64,000 bases of DNA from contig NZ_CP044126.1 of NCBI RefSeq assembly GCF_016864575.1, positions 1 to 64,000 of the forward strand, in the 5' to 3' direction. Position 1 is the first letter of the stretch; every line of letters begins with the position of its first letter. Positions 27,797-36,474 of this stretch are shown one piece after another. The position numbers and the translations under genes are program-made. The stretch comes from Rhizobium sp. BG4. Its GTDB lineage: Bacteria; Pseudomonadota; Alphaproteobacteria; Rhizobiales; Rhizobiaceae. The notes beneath the pieces were generated by a model that saw nothing but the letters and a program-made list of their open reading frames with translations, did not search any database and was not told where the DNA came from.

Positions 27797-28810
27797 TCAT
27801 CCCAACTTCAGGCGAGGATTGGCGAAGGCATAGGCCATGTCGGTGACCAGGTTCGTCAGCAGGAAGGCGGATGCGCCGATGAGGGAGACGCCGATGATCG
27901 CCGGGTAATCGAGCGTCCGGGCGGAATCGACGGCATAGGAGCCGATGCCCGGCCACGCGAAGACCGCTTCGGTCAGCACCGCGCCGGTGATCAGGTAGGC
28001 GAAGGAATAGCCGATGATCGTCAGTGTCGGGATCATCGCGTTGGGAAGCGCGTGGCGCAGCAGTGTGCGCGCTTCGCCTGCGCCCTTGGCCCGGGCTGCG
28101 AGAATGTAGTCCTGCCCGAGCGCATCGAGCATGCTGGCGCGCACCAGGCGGGAGATGATGCCGGTGACCGACCAGCCGAGCACAAAGGCCGGCAGGACGA
28201 GATGCTCCAGCGCATTGAAGAAGGTGGCGAACTGGCCGGCGATCAGCGCGTCGATCGTGTACATGCCGGTGACGAATTCCGGTGCGACGGCGCGCGCATC
28301 GAGGCGTCCCGGTCCGGGAATGACGCCGAACTTGACGGTGAAAAGATAGAGGAAGAGCAGGCCGGACCAGAAGACCGGGACCGTCGAGCCGAACAGCGCG
28401 AAAAAGCGCGCCAGATAATCGGCCGGCCGGTCGCGGAACCGGGAGGCGACGACGCCGAGCGCGATACCGCTGAGGGTGCCGAACAGCATGGCGAAGATGA
28501 CGAGCTCGAGCGTCGCGGGCAGGCGCTCGGCAATATCGGTCAGGACCGGGCGGCGCGTACGGAAGGAAATGCCGAGATCGCCTGAAACGAGGTTCTTGAT
28601 ATAGACGGCATATTGCTCGGGAACGCTCCGGTCGAGGCCCCATCGCTGCTTGGCGGCGGCGACGACTTCAGGATTGTTCATCTGCCGCTCGCTGACGAGA
28701 GCCGAGAGCGGGTCTGCCTGGGTGAAGTGCGACAGCAGGAAGGCGACCGTTGCCACGCCGAGCAGCAAGAGGGGAATGGAGATCAGCCTTCGAAGAACAT
28801 ACCGGGTCAT
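27797..28810 (-). CDS. dipeptide-type ABC transporter permease (DppB-like)
   Basis: A 337-residue permease. It opens MTRYVLRRLISIPLLLLGVA, has the DppB fingerprint RSVPEQYAVYIKNLVSGDLG then ISFRTRRPVLTDIAERLPA, and the docking loop RASMLDALGQDYILAARAKG. About six membrane helices. About 210 bases separate it from the binding-protein stop upstream, with a hairpin in that space. Confidence 0.92.
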   Translation of the reverse strand: MTRYVLRRLISIPLLLLGVATVAFLLSHFTQADPLSALVSERQMNNPEVVAAAKQRWGLDRSVPEQYAVYIKNLVSGDLGISFRTRRPVLTDIAERLPATLELVIFAMLFGTLSGIALGVVASRFRDRPADYLARFFALFGSTVPVFWSGLLFLYLFTVKFGVIPGPGRLDARAVAPEFVTGMYTIDALIAGQFATFFNALEHLVLPAFVLGWSVTGIISRLVRASMLDALGQDYILAARAKGAGEARTLLRHALPNAMIPTLTIIGYSFAYLITGAVLTEAVFAWPGIGSYAVDSARTLDYPAIIGVSLIGASAFLLTNLVTDMAYAFANPRLKLG

Positions 28811-28969
28811 CTGACGGAAACTTTCCTGTTACTATCCGCCGCGGGTTGGGCCTGCGGCGGCCGTACCGTTTCTCTGCAAGCGGCATTCTACTGCTACAGC
28901 CGCGCCTGCCCAATCGGCTGCGCAAGATGCGCTTCCGCGAAGGGTTCGATCCGGGCCAGACGGCTCTGG

Positions 28970-28996
28970 TTGCCGGAGGCTGATGGCCTCCGGCAA
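28970..28996 (-). terminator. hairpin downstream of the binding-protein gene
   Basis: TTGCCGGAGGC and GCCTCCGGCAA pair perfectly over 11 bases with a five-base loop. The hairpin follows the binding-protein stop by 27 bases and precedes the permease genes of the same operon. It is likely a partial terminator or 3'-end stabiliser that raises binding-protein mRNA over the rest. The remainder of the 28811-29022 gap shows nothing else. Confidence 0.6.
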
Positions 28997-29022
28997 AGCG
29001 GCAGCAGATGGTCAGCCGTTGC

Positions 29023-30651
29023 TTAGTCGGCCTTGATGTCCGAGAGGACGATGTTGCAGCAGGCCGAGAAGCGCAGGCCGGAGACGCCCTTGCGGGAGAC
29101 CAGGACCGCATCGGGAGCGACGATCGGCACGATCACATGGTCGGTGGCCATGGTCTCGCCGAGCTTGCCGAACAGTTCTGCGCTCTTGTCGCCACCGGCA
29201 GACAGGGCCTCCGCCAGGATCTTCGGCGTTTCCGGATTGGCAAGTGCCGGGTCGGCCTTGCCGCCCGCGCGCTTGTACCAGACGGTACCGTCCATCATCG
29301 CGAAATACTGGGCATATTGCGAAGAGCCGTAATAATCAGGGGCGAAGAAGACGGCGGTCAGCGGAATGCCGTCGCTGTTGATCTTCTCGCGCCAGACCGA
29401 GAATTCGACCGGCTTCAGCTCGAGCTTGATGTTGATCTCGGCCAGATCCTGCTGGATCTTCTGCATCATCAGCGAGTAGTCGACGCCGTACTGATTGACG
29501 TTCGGGTAGGTCGCGTCGAGCGTGAAGCCATCGGTCACGCCTTCTTCGGCCATCAGCTTCTTGGCCTTCTCGACGTCATATTTCGGCGCCTCGCCAGTTC
29601 CGCTGCCGGGGAAGCCGGTCGGGATCGGCGAGCTCAGGCGCTTGCCCTTGCCATCGACGGTAAGGTCGATGATGCCGTCATAGTCGATCGCGCTGGCAAT
29701 CGCTTCGCGGATCTTGGCATTCAGCGGGTGCGGCAGGTTCTTTGCACCGGGGCTGATGGCGATATAGACCATGTTGAAGGACGGCTTGGTATCGACGACG
29801 ATATCAGGATTGGTGATGTTCTTCGCCGTGGTCGGATCGACCTGCGTGGCGATATCGGCGCTGCCGCTTTCGAGCAGCTGCGTCTGGCTGACGGCATCCT
29901 TGGTCTGCAGGAACACGAACTCGCCGACGGCAGGCTTCTTGGCCCAGTAGTTTTCGTTGCGCTTCAGGCGCAGTTCGTGGTCCGGGCTGTAGTTCGACAG
30001 AACGTAGGGGCCGGCGCCTGCCGAATTGGCGAGTAGCCACTGTTCGGCGGTGTCCTTGGCGCTCGCATCGGCTCCGGCGTCGCCGCCATGCTGCATAACG
30101 ACATCGGAATTGATGATGCCGGCGTAAGGCGCGGTCAGCGATCCCACGAATTCGGAGTTTGCCGCCGAGAGCGTGACGACGACGGTTGCGGCGTCCGGGG
30201 CTTCGATCGAGGTGACGTTGTCGAGAAGGTAGGCCATGCCGCCCTTCATGTTCTTCAGGCGCTCGAGCGTCCACTTGACGTCCTTGGCCTCGACGGCGGA
30301 ACCGTCGGAAAATTTCGCGGCCGGATCGAGCTTGAAGGTGATGACCTTCTGGTCGGCGCTCGCGCTCCACTCCTTGGCGAGCGACGGCACGAGCTTGTTG
30401 TCGGGCGAGAGATCGACGAGGCGGTCATAGACCGAGCTCAGGTAGATTTGACAGGTGTCGCAGAAGGCCCTGGAGGGGTCGAGCGAGTTGAGGTCCATGT
30501 CGCGGGCAATCACGACGGGCTTGCCCGCATCCTGCGCAAAACCTGCGGCGGGGGCGGCGAGAACCGACGCAAAAAGCGCGGCCGCAATCGCCGTCGCGCC
30601 CGCATATCGGCGCTTGTTGGTAAAATGAAATTCCGGCATTTTGAGTAACAT
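29023..30651 (-). CDS. dipeptide-type ABC transporter periplasmic binding protein (SBP_bac_5)
   Basis: About 542 residues with a long signal sequence (MLLKMPEFHFTNKRRYAGAT AIAAALFAS, cleavage near AGFAQDAGK). The start at 30651 has a GGGAG site eight bases upstream. Family elements are VYDRLVDLSPDNKLVPSLA, TFKLDPAAKFSDGSAVEAKD and the hinge region SGAGPYVLSNYSPDHELRLK. The C-terminus has a CC pair (RFSACCNIVLSD). These proteins bind peptides but also sugar acids, opines and heme. With a 3-oxo-acid kinase and aldolase in the same operon the ligand may be a sugar-acid/amino-acid conjugate; this is inference. First gene of the operon ending at 21585. Confidence 0.93.
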   Translation of the reverse strand: MLLKMPEFHFTNKRRYAGATAIAAALFASVLAAPAAGFAQDAGKPVVIARDMDLNSLDPSRAFCDTCQIYLSSVYDRLVDLSPDNKLVPSLAKEWSASADQKVITFKLDPAAKFSDGSAVEAKDVKWTLERLKNMKGGMAYLLDNVTSIEAPDAATVVVTLSAANSEFVGSLTAPYAGIINSDVVMQHGGDAGADASAKDTAEQWLLANSAGAGPYVLSNYSPDHELRLKRNENYWAKKPAVGEFVFLQTKDAVSQTQLLESGSADIATQVDPTTAKNITNPDIVVDTKPSFNMVYIAISPGAKNLPHPLNAKIREAIASAIDYDGIIDLTVDGKGKRLSSPIPTGFPGSGTGEAPKYDVEKAKKLMAEEGVTDGFTLDATYPNVNQYGVDYSLMMQKIQQDLAEINIKLELKPVEFSVWREKINSDGIPLTAVFFAPDYYGSSQYAQYFAMMDGTVWYKRAGGKADPALANPETPKILAEALSAGGDKSAELFGKLGETMATDHVIVPIVAPDAVLVSRKGVSGLRFSACCNIVLSDIKAD

Positions 30652-31281
30652 TGAATATACTCCCGTTCCACCACTGAGGCTTTGTGCGCGCCGATCTTTG
30701 TTGCGTTTTGTGGTCTGCGCAGGTGGATAATGGCACCGATCTTTTCGGACCAAATTGACAATCGCGAACCATATCGTGCAATAAACGAATACAAATGTCG
30801 CTTTATTCATCATGTTTCTGTGATGCCTGCGGTGATGAAATCACTCTAAAGCGGCCGCAATCCCGGTCTAAAGCGGTTCAGATTCAGCCATATCGGAATC
30901 GAGTCAGGCAAAGCGAAACAATCGCGCCCGCTATATTTCAATGACTTGCTGTAAAAGTGACTCGGTGCGCGTGGTCTAGGGAACCCCACTTAGAGCGAAG
31001 CAATCCCGGCCTAGAGGGTATCAGATTCAGCCTGTCTACCGCGGCTCACCCTAAGGAAAGCAATCGCACTATAGAAAAATCAGACGGATCGATTTCCATG
31101 CAGATATGACCGCTATAACAGATAGCCGGTGTTAGCCGGTTGTCCGTCCAACTTCCGGCGGTTCGTGCTTAGGGGATTGTAGGTTCCTGTCGCCTGAGGA
31201 TAAGTGCGGCGCGTACTAGGCTTAGGCTTCGCGACACTATTGCGATGCCGCATATTCATAGGCCTTTAAAGCGCATCGAAG
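30652..31281. other. 630-base intergenic region with imperfect direct repeats
   Basis: No convincing gene. It holds the upstream region of the binding-protein operon and marks the change from catabolic DNA to the accessory region. A 31-base unit at 30859-30889 (AATCCCGGTCTAAAGCGG then TTCAGATTCAGCC) recurs at 31002-31032 with five or six differences. Looser echoes (TAAAGCG, AAGCAATCGC) lie at 30845, 30990 and 31055. Confidence 0.5.
30859..31032. repeat. two 31-base imperfect direct repeats about 112 bases apart
   Basis: Unit 1 is at 30859-30889 and unit 2 at 31002-31032. Both begin AATCCCGG and end TCAGATTCAGCC, and differ at about five or six positions between. They could be remains of a rhizobial intergenic element; I do not recognise a named family. 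Confidence 0.45.
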
Positions 31282-31563
31282 TTAGATTGTCTTAATGCCC
31301 GAGTTCGGCTGTTTCGGCTTCCACCGAACTCCTGCACCCTCGAGATGGCTCGCTTCGATATTGGCAGCGATGAACTGGATGTTGCCGTCATCGAACACGC
31401 GCCGGAGCTTCTCGTTCGCTCTTGCGGTGATGGGCCTTTTGTTGAGCTCGAATTCGCCCAAGGCTTTTTGTGTGATGCCGGCCTTCTTCGCCAGCTCGAC
31501 CTGACTCAGCCCAATGAGCGCTCTAGCAGCCCTAATCAAATCACCAGTCAGCAACGTACTCAT
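31282..31563 (-). CDS. XRE-family HTH regulator
   Basis: A 93-residue protein starting at MSTLLTGDLIRAARALIG. The HTH reads LSQVELAKKAGITQKALGEFELNKRP, then a C-terminal strand region (ANEKLRRVFDDGNIQFIAAN) of the type found in small plasmid and phage repressors. The start at 31563 has AGG upstream; an extended TTG start at 31590 is less likely. It is divergent from the AAA-protease cassette and so may control it. Confidence 0.8.
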   Translation of the reverse strand: MSTLLTGDLIRAARALIGLSQVELAKKAGITQKALGEFELNKRPITARANEKLRRVFDDGNIQFIAANIEASHLEGAGVRWKPKQPNSGIKTI

Positions 31564-31758
31564 TGCCTGCAATGAAAACCCGCCGCTCAATAATGAGTCA
31601 AATTAGACGTAAAATACGTCAAATTGATACTGAAAAGAGTCATAAAAGATGTAATTGAAGACATCGTTAAGGCCGGCTCTGTCGAGGGCGATTCTGTTAG
31701 CCCGCTGGGGTGACCGGGACGACGGCCATTCAACGGGATATTCTGAGGGGCAGGCGTA

Positions 31759-32112
31759 ATGGATGAATTCGGTTCTCTCGCGGCGCGATGGAAATGGTCG
31801 ACCGCGGCTAGCACAATCGAGCGACTGTGTAGCTTGGCAGATGACCTAGAGGCCTTAGCGGCAGGCTCGGTCACAGGGTCTCCTGCTGCGATACTGAGTT
31901 CGTGGTCGTTTGCGACGCGGTCGGCTCCTTGTCTCGTCGGCCATGCATTCGGCCACCCTAAAATAGGTGAGGGGCGGCGCGCCTTGACGAGCGAAGTCTA
32001 CTACGTCGATCCAGGCCGTCGTTTAGCCCGGACCCTCTCGCGCTGGTATCAGCTCGATAAATACGAGCCGCCGGAAGCGGTGGTTCGAGTGCCCTCCGCA
32101 CGAAACCACTAG
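31759..32112 (+). CDS. small protein of a family found before FtsH-like genes (DUF6634-like)
   Basis: A 117-residue protein with no membrane segment. The second half (RALTSEVYYVDPGRRLARTL then SRWYQLDKYEP) has the T-S-x-V-x-x-[VL]-D and A-R-T-L-S-R-W-Y pattern of small proteins that I associate with DUF6634 next to XRE regulators in rhizobia. This assignment is from memory of the family and is uncertain. It ends 31 bases before the AAA protease start and is probably in the same transcript. Confidence 0.6.
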   Translation: MDEFGSLAARWKWSTAASTIERLCSLADDLEALAAGSVTGSPAAILSSWSFATRSAPCLVGHAFGHPKIGEGRRALTSEVYYVDPGRRLARTLSRWYQLDKYEPPEAVVRVPSARNH

Positions 32113-32143
32113 CATCCATCGCACAGCCGAATTGGAGACCCCA

Positions 32144-34096
32144 ATGCCGATACAGCAATCCGGCAAACGACTTCGCGTGCCTTGGCTCAGAAAGCTCGAT
32201 GAAAACGACTTACCTGTCACGCTGCCCGTATTCATGGCTTACTGCATGGTGGCAGGGTCACTTCGGTCATGGAACCGGATTGGCACAAAGACCATCGTGA
32301 CGCTGGTTACAGGCGATGACTTTTACTATCCGGTCTTCGCTGAAGCCGCTCGCTTCTTCGCTCGCCAAATCTGGGACGGCCAAAGTTTTCATGGAAACGT
32401 CTTGCAATGGAGCGACAAGAACTTTCGCCATGAAGCCGAGGCGCTTCGCGATGAGCGAGCGATCTTGTTCGCGCCGCTGTCCTATCAAATTCAAGACGAC
32501 GATCGCCTGCTTTCGGATGCGGTCGTACCGCTTGGCCCTCGCACGATCAGACATGCCGAGGCTGCGTTGAGGAGAGCGCGACTTCCTATTACCGGAGAGA
32601 GCGTCGAGCTCCTTATGACGGAACCCTGGTCGCGGCTAAGCAGGGCTTTCCAGGATCGGCGGGACCCGCTTCAGGCAATCCAGCGTTTACGAAGTCTTCC
32701 AAAAGCCATCCCTCCGGCGGAACCCGAAGCCGCAAGCCCGCCATCAACGCTTGGTCTGACGCTCTCCGACACGCATGGCTTCGGCAGTGGTCTCATTGAA
32801 TGGGGTCATGACCTCGCGAAGGATATCGCAGACTACAAAGCGGCGATCATCCCATGGCGCGATGTCGAAAACGGAGTCTTGATTTCCGGGCCGCCAGGCG
32901 TCGGAAAAACCATGTTCGCCAGCATCTTAGCCAACACTTGTAAAATTCCGATCATCTACGGATCGGCTTCGAGATGGCAGGAGGCCGGCGCGCTTGACGA
33001 GCATCTTAAAGCCATTCGCGCTTCTTTCGAGGAAGCAATCGAGAAAGCTCCATCGATTTTGTTTATTGATGAAATAGACGTATTCGGCAGTCGTGGCGAG
33101 ACCGATCGGAACAGTGCGTATATGCGCGCAGTGATAACAGCGCTCCTGCAACTCCTCGACGGGTTCGAGCGACGGGAGGGGGTGGTCGTAGTAGGAGCCT
33201 GCAACCAACCGGACCTTCTGGATTCTGCGATTACAAGGCCGGGAAGGCTGGATCGCCATATTGCTGTTCCCCTGCCGGATGCCGAAGCGCGGCGGTCCAT
33301 CCTGAAGCATCACAGCGGCGTCACGCTATGCTCCGCCGACTACAAGGTCTACGAAATGGCGACCGAAGGCATGACCGGCGCGGATATCGAGCGCCTTGTG
33401 CGCGATGCGAGACGCTCAGCGCGACGGCAATCGGAAAGGCTGAATGGTGATCATATCATCCGTCACCTTCGACCTCTCATTAAACTCCCTAAGGCCTATG
33501 TGCACGCATTGGCTGTCCACGAAGCTGGACACGCGCTTGTAAGTCATGAGGTTGGCTACGCGCACGTCGCCGATATCACGATCTCGCGCTGGCGCGTTGA
33601 AGGCGACTACCGGGCGCTCGGCTGCGTCGAGTACGATGTCGCCGCGGATCGTCCTCGCACCAGGAGCTTCTTTGAGAATGCGATAGCCGTCTGTGTCGCT
33701 GGCATCGCTGCAGAAATCGAGGTCTTCGGTTCGTTCTCGCAAGGAGCTGCCGGCGACGATGCGGCTGACCTCAATCGAGCGACCGAGCTGGCGACGGCCA
33801 TGGAGCGAGCTTTCGGAATGGGACACACACTCGCCGTCGAGAAGTTCAGTCCGGACGCCTTCGCGAGAATGCGGGCCTCTGATCCAGAGCTTCGTCGCGA
33901 GATACACAACGTCCTCGCGACAGAACTGGAACGCGCGAGGTCTATCATTCGCATGCAGCGAGATGCGCACGAGGCGTTGGTGACCCGGCTCGTAGATGCC
34001 GACCAAATCTCAGGGATGGAAGTCGACGAGATCATTCGCAAACATCGCCGACCAACTGTCAGTCTTGCCAAGCCAGAACGAAGGGTGGCTACCTGA
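32144..34096 (+). CDS. soluble FtsH-like AAA+ ATPase fused to M41 zinc metalloprotease
   Basis: A 650-residue protein. Residues about 1-215 are a unique N-terminal part with no membrane helix, unlike FtsH, which has two. The AAA core has Walker A ISGPPGVGKTMF, Walker B ILFIDEIDVF and the arginine fingers ITRPGRLDRH. The protease part carries HEAGHALVSHE, the M41 zinc motif, and the third ligand Asp in GDDAADLNRATELA. The start at 32144 has GGAG upstream. The next gene overlaps by one base. It should be a cytosolic ATP-driven protease; targets are unknown. Position beside an XRE gene suggests stress- or phage-triggered proteolysis. Confidence 0.9.
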   Translation: MPIQQSGKRLRVPWLRKLDENDLPVTLPVFMAYCMVAGSLRSWNRIGTKTIVTLVTGDDFYYPVFAEAARFFARQIWDGQSFHGNVLQWSDKNFRHEAEALRDERAILFAPLSYQIQDDDRLLSDAVVPLGPRTIRHAEAALRRARLPITGESVELLMTEPWSRLSRAFQDRRDPLQAIQRLRSLPKAIPPAEPEAASPPSTLGLTLSDTHGFGSGLIEWGHDLAKDIADYKAAIIPWRDVENGVLISGPPGVGKTMFASILANTCKIPIIYGSASRWQEAGALDEHLKAIRASFEEAIEKAPSILFIDEIDVFGSRGETDRNSAYMRAVITALLQLLDGFERREGVVVVGACNQPDLLDSAITRPGRLDRHIAVPLPDAEARRSILKHHSGVTLCSADYKVYEMATEGMTGADIERLVRDARRSARRQSERLNGDHIIRHLRPLIKLPKAYVHALAVHEAGHALVSHEVGYAHVADITISRWRVEGDYRALGCVEYDVAADRPRTRSFFENAIAVCVAGIAAEIEVFGSFSQGAAGDDAADLNRATELATAMERAFGMGHTLAVEKFSPDAFARMRASDPELRREIHNVLATELERARSIIRMQRDAHEALVTRLVDADQISGMEVDEIIRKHRRPTVSLAKPERRVAT

Positions 34097-35076
34097 TGTC
34101 AAAGAAATCGAAATCGCCGCCAACAAAAGGCGGAAAACCCGCGCTCGGTTCGCTCGGAAAAGCGTTGGACGATCTCGGCTTCCAGCCGCTCGGCCGCAGG
34201 ATAATTGTCGGGAGTTCCATTAAGCAGGCACCTCCGACTGTTCCGGGATGGGTGGCTCCCGTCATAGAATTCGTTTCCAATGCCTTGCCGCGCAATCAGG
34301 CCGGAAACTGGGAGCACCTCTACATAGGTGCCTATGAGATAGCGTGCGAACTGCTGATCAAACTTGGATGCGCGATCGACAATGGCACCGGGGCAATCCC
34401 TGTCCCGGAACCCAGGTTGCCAGAGGTCATCCCGCGATGGGACGACGTTGCCACCCTGGTGATCTTGGTAGCCGCTCAAGCCGGGTATTTAGGGTTTCGC
34501 CATTTCCCGGGCGCACGGAGCCGTCCGATGCCGGCTGGACTTGCACGAGCGAACATTCGCGCTGCCCACGGATGTGGTCCCGCTTACCTCGTAGAGGAGG
34601 CGTTTCCGGCGTTCCAGAGCCTCGGATTGATCCTTGGAGGATGCTGGACGGAAGTCGCTGAGACAATCCTCTGGAGGGACGATCCGGAAGAGTGGGGATT
34701 GGATTTCACGAACGACCGGCGCTTTCTGCGCGCTTGCGATGTCGCGGTCGCTACTGTGCCCGAGGATATTGCCGAGAAGATCAAGAAGCATGCGGAAATA
34801 CGCGAGGAGCAGATCGTTGAGTGGCTCGAGCTGGCCCACAGGCAACCGGGCATATCCAGGAACAGGGACGATGCACTCCAGTCGCTTCGCTTCTGGAGCA
34901 AGCACATACTGGACGGGATTTTTGAAACATACTGGCGGTTGGCAGACGGGTGGCTTTCTCCAGCCGAGGCACGGCGAGGCCTTAAATTGAGCTTTGACCC
35001 GGTGGCAATAGGCATGCGGATGGCTTTCGCCGAGCGTTATCTACCGCAATACCCTCATTTGTGGAGGCCCGAATGA
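34096..35076 (+). CDS. unknown protein between AAA protease and metallophosphoesterase
   Basis: A 326-residue soluble protein that I do not recognise. The N-terminus is basic (SKKSKSPPTKGGK), and the middle contains VIEFVSNALPRNQAGNWEHL and a long helical part with several Trp-rich stretches. It is coupled to both neighbours (TGATG before, ATGA after), so its product should be made in equal amounts with the AAA protease and phosphoesterase. It may be an adaptor or substrate of the protease. No catalytic motif is seen. Confidence 0.75.
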   Translation: MSKKSKSPPTKGGKPALGSLGKALDDLGFQPLGRRIIVGSSIKQAPPTVPGWVAPVIEFVSNALPRNQAGNWEHLYIGAYEIACELLIKLGCAIDNGTGAIPVPEPRLPEVIPRWDDVATLVILVAAQAGYLGFRHFPGARSRPMPAGLARANIRAAHGCGPAYLVEEAFPAFQSLGLILGGCWTEVAETILWRDDPEEWGLDFTNDRRFLRACDVAVATVPEDIAEKIKKHAEIREEQIVEWLELAHRQPGISRNRDDALQSLRFWSKHILDGIFETYWRLADGWLSPAEARRGLKLSFDPVAIGMRMAFAERYLPQYPHLWRPE

Positions 35077-35837
35077 AGCTCTGGATATTCTCCGACCTCC
35101 ATCTGGAATTCGGCTCCCGCTTCGATGTTGCCCCTCCATCTGACGCGGACGTCGCGATATGCGCGGGCGACGTGCTGACGAAAGGCGTAGTCCCCAGCCT
35201 GAGATGGTTGGGCGAACGGCTGTCCCGCAAAATCCCTTTGGTCTTCGTTGGTGGCAACCACGAATACTACAACGGTTCCATTTTGGAGGGTATTGCCGAC
35301 GCTAGGGCGATTTCTGACTATCCCAATCTTCACTATCTGGAGAACGGCAAAGTCGAGATTGACGGGGTTCTATTTGTCGGTGGCTCGCTCTGGTCGGATT
35401 TCGGTCTCTTCGGCTATAGGCCCGAGAACGCTATGTCGTATGCTGCCCATGGCATGAACGACTACAAGAAGATCAAGCATTCCAAGAAGCCCTACGCGAA
35501 ATTCAAGCCGATCCACGCATATCTCAAGCATGTCGAAACCAGGGATTACATAGCTGCTGAACTCCGAGCACGTGGCGGAGGCAAGACGGTCGTGGTGACT
35601 CACCACGCACCGTCGCCCCAGTCTATCGAGGCAAGCTTTCGGTTCGATCCGTTGTCGGCAAGCTATGCCTCGGATTTGGAAGACCTCATCTACGAGACGT
35701 CGCCGCGGCTTTGGGTGCACGGCCACGTCCATCATCACAACGACTATCGCGTGGATGAGACAAGGATTGTCTCGAACCCTCGGGGATATCCCGGGGAGCG
35801 CACGGGCTTCATACCGGACTTCACGATTGAAATCTGA
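35073..35837 (+). CDS. calcineurin-like metallophosphoesterase
   Basis: A 254-residue enzyme that opens MKLWIFSDLHLEFGSRF. All five metal motifs are visible: SDLHLEF, CAGDVLTK, GGNHEYY, VVTHHAPS and HGHVHHH. This matches the two-metal phosphoesterase fold of the Mre11/YfcE type; the substrate could be a nucleotide or protein. The start at 35073 gives an ATGA overlap with the previous gene. Part of the AAA-protease cassette. Confidence 0.9.
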   Translation: MKLWIFSDLHLEFGSRFDVAPPSDADVAICAGDVLTKGVVPSLRWLGERLSRKIPLVFVGGNHEYYNGSILEGIADARAISDYPNLHYLENGKVEIDGVLFVGGSLWSDFGLFGYRPENAMSYAAHGMNDYKKIKHSKKPYAKFKPIHAYLKHVETRDYIAAELRARGGGKTVVVTHHAPSPQSIEASFRFDPLSASYASDLEDLIYETSPRLWVHGHVHHHNDYRVDETRIVSNPRGYPGERTGFIPDFTIEI

Positions 35838-35874
35838 GGGACGGACCTCACACGAGGTCACGAAATGAAAAACA

Positions 35875-35889
35875 TGATAATAATAATCA
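35875..35889. promoter_or_regulatory. IRO box (RirA-type) before fecI-like gene
   Basis: TGATAATAATAATCA fits TGA-N9-TCA, the iron-responsive operator bound by RirA in rhizobia. It lies about 70 bases before the sigma factor start. A second box of the same pattern lies before the receptor gene. This is a pattern match, not proof of binding. Confidence 0.6.
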
Positions 35890-35955
35890 ACTTTATAATT
35901 GTAATATTTTTGGATACTGCTATTCAGCCCACCGTGGATCACGGGAGATCATTCG

Positions 35956-36474
35956 GTGGACTATGGTCTTGTCGAGCGCTTGCACCGGACGGAAGAGGGG
36001 CGGCTGAAACGGTTTTTTCTGCGACGGCTTCGTGACGGGGACGCCGCGAGCGATGCAACGCAGGAGACCTTTCTCCGATTGTTGACGGTCTCAACAAAAG
36101 ACGACCTCCAAAACCCGCAGGCTTATTTGTTCCAAGTGGCAAGAACGGTCGCACACGGGATCACCGCGAAGATCATGCGCGATAGCGCGCTGTTCTCCGG
36201 CGGACTCGAACTGGGTGATGTTGCCGAAGACGCGCCAGGGCCGGAGCGTATCGTCGAAGCCCGTCAGCAGTTGGCTCTGCTCATCCGCACCATATCCCAG
36301 CTACCTTTCAGATGCCGGACCGTTTTCGTGCTCAGCAGGCTGGAAGGCCTCAGCAATGGGGAGATAGCAGAAAGGCTTGGGGTTACCCGTAACATGGTTG
36401 AGAAGCACATCATTCGTGCGCTTCTTGCTTGCCGCCAGTCGAGGATAGACGCCTCATTTGAGGCGCTGCGATGA
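35956..36474 (+). CDS. FecI-type ECF sigma factor
   Basis: A 172-residue sigma factor of the iron-starvation ECF class. Region 2 is GDAASDATQETFLRLLT with LQNPQAYLFQVARTVAHG; region 4 is IRTISQLPFRCRTVFVLSRL EGLSNGEIAERLGVTRNMVE. It probably starts at a GTG (35956). The next gene overlaps by four bases (ATGA), so sigma factor and its FecR regulator are co-translated. It should drive the receptor gene at 37526. Confidence 0.92.
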   Translation: MDYGLVERLHRTEEGRLKRFFLRRLRDGDAASDATQETFLRLLTVSTKDDLQNPQAYLFQVARTVAHGITAKIMRDSALFSGGLELGDVAEDAPGPERIVEARQQLALLIRTISQLPFRCRTVFVLSRLEGLSNGEIAERLGVTRNMVEKHIIRALLACRQSRIDASFEALR

